Assembly: GCF_017165765.1 (NCBI RefSeq)
Contig: NZ_JAFGZD010000017.1
Location: forward strand, 54,472 to 118,471
Length of the DNA: 64,000 bases
Source: Pseudomonas capsici
GTDB lineage: Bacteria; Pseudomonadota; Gammaproteobacteria; Pseudomonadales; Pseudomonadaceae
Direction of reading: 5' to 3'
Shown here: positions 62,839-64,000 of the stretch, piece by piece
Numbering within the stretch: position 1 is the first letter of the stretch
How the letters are laid out: each line of letters starts with the position of its first letter
Translations under genes and position numbers: made by a program
The notes under the pieces: generated by a model
The model's database searches: none
Told to the model about the DNA's origin: nothing
The model's input: only the letters and a program-made list of their open reading frames with translations

Positions 62839-63369
62839 ATGAGCAAGTACACAACGCAGTTCAAGCTATCCGCCATCACTGCCTTTCTTGAGCGAGGCCG
62901 AGGCTTTCGTCACATTGCTGCTCAATTTCAGATGGACCCGACCCTGTTGCGTCGTTGGGTAAAGGCCTATCAGATTCATGGTGAGGCCAGCTTCGAGAGG
63001 ACGGGTGTAGAACCCAGTCCTGAGTTCAAGCTCGCTGTGCTTCATCGCATGTGGCGTGAGCAGTTGTCCTTACGTGCCACTGCTGCACTGTTCAACCTGA
63101 GCGACTCAAGCAAGGTGCGGCGGTGGCAGCAACAGTATTACAGTGGAGGCGTCGAAGCCTTATCCTCAACAAAGAGAAGCCCCTCATCCATGTCGAAGTC
63201 GCCTACGCCAGATGAACCCTCATCCCGTGCCAATGAGGAGCTCTCGCTCGCCGAGCTACTCGTCAAAGTACGCAAGCTTGAGCTGGAGAACGCCTGGCTA
63301 AAAAAGCTCGAAGCGCTAGACGAGGAGAAAATGAGGCTGCAGAAACCTCGGAAGAAAAAGCCCGGCTGA
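62839..63369 (+). CDS. IS3-family transposase OrfA
   Basis: A 176-residue DNA-binding protein of an IS150-like element. Two helix-turn-helix regions are seen: KLSAITAFLERGRGFRHIAAQFQ with TLLRRWVKAYQ, and LSLRATAALFNLSDSSKVRRWQQQY. A leucine-zipper-like stretch lies at LAELLVKVRKLELENAWLKKLE. The heptamer A AAA AAG at 63300-63306, in the correct phase, is the known -1 frameshift site that makes the OrfAB transposase. The start ATG 62839 is only 45 bases inside the left end. Confidence 0.93.
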   Translation: MSKYTTQFKLSAITAFLERGRGFRHIAAQFQMDPTLLRRWVKAYQIHGEASFERTGVEPSPEFKLAVLHRMWREQLSLRATAALFNLSDSSKVRRWQQQYYSGGVEALSSTKRSPSSMSKSPTPDEPSSRANEELSLAELLVKVRKLELENAWLKKLEALDEEKMRLQKPRKKKPG

Positions 63370-64000
63370 TTGTGCAAATGCGCAGCCATTACCCTCTCGA
63401 CGAATTGCTTAAGACCGCCGACATGGCGCGTAGCACCTTCTACTACCAGATAAAGGTGATGGGCACGCCGGATAAATATGCCTCTGTAAAAGCTGCGATC
63501 CAAAGAATCCAGGATAAGCACCGAGGCCGTCTCGGCTATCGCCGGATGGGCATCGCCCTGCGTCGTGAAGGATTTGAGGTGAACAGCAAGCCTCTGCGGC
63601 GCCTGATGGAGGACTTGAGTCTCCAATGCACTGTGCGCGCCAAGAAATACAAGTCGTACAAAGGGCTGATGGGCGAAGCTGCCCCGAATATCCTGAAGCG
63701 CCAGTTTGAGGCGGATCAGCCGAACCAGAAACTGGTGACGGATATTACCGAGTTCAAAGTGGCTGGTGAGAAGCTGTACCTCTCACCGGTGATGGACCTG
63801 TACAACGCTGAGATCGTGGCTTACCAAACAGACACTCGTCCGCGTTACACCCTTGTGAGCACCATGGTAGAGCAGTTACTGGAGCGTCTGCCTGAAGCGG
63901 CAAAGCCCTTGCTGCACTCAGACAGTAAGAATGTACTGGCCAGTGTTCCCATATGGTCTGACTCACACAGCGATAGACCGATGATGGATGATCTGGTCGT
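63306..64000 (+). pseudogene. IS3-family transposase OrfB, disrupted (partial)
   Basis: In the -1 frame, which becomes open after the slippery site, the sequence reads an IS3-type integrase core: an HTH_21 region (DMARSTFYYQIK, HRGRLGYRRMGIALRREG) and the first catalytic Asp in LVTDITEFKV. After the second Asp of the DDE triad (LLHSD, ending at 63923) the normal QGW continuation is missing and unrelated codons follow to the window end. OrfB is therefore broken and the element is probably inactive in this copy. Translation may also begin at ATG 63378. Confidence 0.82.
63925..64000. mobile_element. Possible start of a second mobile element inserted in OrfB
   Basis: Sequence from GTAAGAATGTACTGG on is unlike IS3 OrfB. 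A GTAAG start is typical of IS66-family ends, and two in-frame ATG codons (63981, 63984) might begin a small ORF. Only 76 bases are visible, so this is a suggestion. Confidence 0.3.

Larger units (their letters stand above)
62794..64000 (+). mobile_element. IS3-family insertion sequence (partial, interrupted)
   Basis: The left end TGCGCCCCAAAAGTTGGACA at 62794-62813 is a typical IS3-family terminal repeat. Just inside, CCCCAAAAGTTGGA and TCCAACCTTTGGGG form a hairpin before orfA. Two overlapping frames, orfA and orfB, follow with a slippery site. The element cannot be complete, as orfB diverges near 63924 and the right end lies beyond the window. Its insertion is 35 bases past a LysR stop, apparently without damage. 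Confidence 0.85.

Overview
The window reads as a chromosomal segment of a fluorescent or plant-associated Pseudomonas, most likely of the P. syringae/P. fluorescens lineage. Reasons: an almost canonical PvdS sigma factor with a Fur box, WbpL/WbpM next to rpsA-ihfB, EarP with EF-P Arg32, a SagS-type hybrid kinase beside gpx-msrB-alaA-htpX, and REP-like palindromes of the GTAGGAGCGGAT type. Coding density is high, and there is no CRISPR array, prophage or secretion island.

Layout. 1-6.8 kb: end of rpsA, ihfB, a LapA-domain protein, a beta-CASP metallo-hydrolase, wbpL, wbpM and a ComEA-like protein. This is the place where P. aeruginosa keeps its O-antigen cluster, here reduced to the initiating transferase and the dehydratase. 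6.9-12.5 kb: TetR regulator, pvdS, two membrane transporters, a hotdog thioesterase and a small conserved-looking ORF. 12.6-15.5 kb: Gre-like factor, small membrane protein, earP and efp. 15.5-17.7 kb: ohr/ohrR peroxide-response unit with a secreted alpha/beta hydrolase. 17.9-28.9 kb: TSUP permease, YcaQ/AlkX-type glycosylase, class II DAHP synthase, spermidine-synthase-like protein, deaD, ygiD, htpX, alaA, msrB and gpx. 28.95-33.6 kb: sagS, DUF815 ATPase, free-methionine sulfoxide reductase and a coiled-coil protein.

33.8-34.3 kb: a duplicated tRNA-Glu/tRNA-Gly pair behind a strong promoter. 34.4-43.5 kb: regulator-rich stretch (pirin, GlxA-type regulator, two convergent paralogous winged-helix/STAND ATPase regulators, AraC regulator, a second alpha/beta hydrolase with a divergent LysR regulator). 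43.7-47.7 kb: sulfonate-type binding protein, molybdopterin oxidoreductase and an orphan LuxR-type response regulator. 47.8-56.3 kb: a complete minus-strand chemosensory operon (mcp-cheY-STAS-cheA-mcp-cheW-cheR-cheD-cheB). 56.3-56.8 kb: non-coding, with a candidate small RNA on the plus strand. 56.8-62.8 kb: organosulfur unit (LysR regulator; divergent thiol dioxygenase, rhodanese, flavin monooxygenase, acyl-CoA-dehydrogenase-like enzyme). 62.8 kb-end: an IS3-family element whose orfB is interrupted near 63924, probably by another mobile element.

Themes. Thiol and sulfur redox chemistry recurs (Ohr, MsrB, Gpx, fRMsr, thiol dioxygenase, rhodanese, BisC-like enzyme, sulfonate binding protein). 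I did not find one unmistakably new defence or secretion system. The most interesting leads are the orphan terminator and candidate sRNA at 56.4 kb, the convergent STAND regulators, the binding protein/molybdoenzyme pair, the start-codon hairpin of deaD, the reduced O-antigen locus and the single-base frameshift in the thiol dioxygenase gene.
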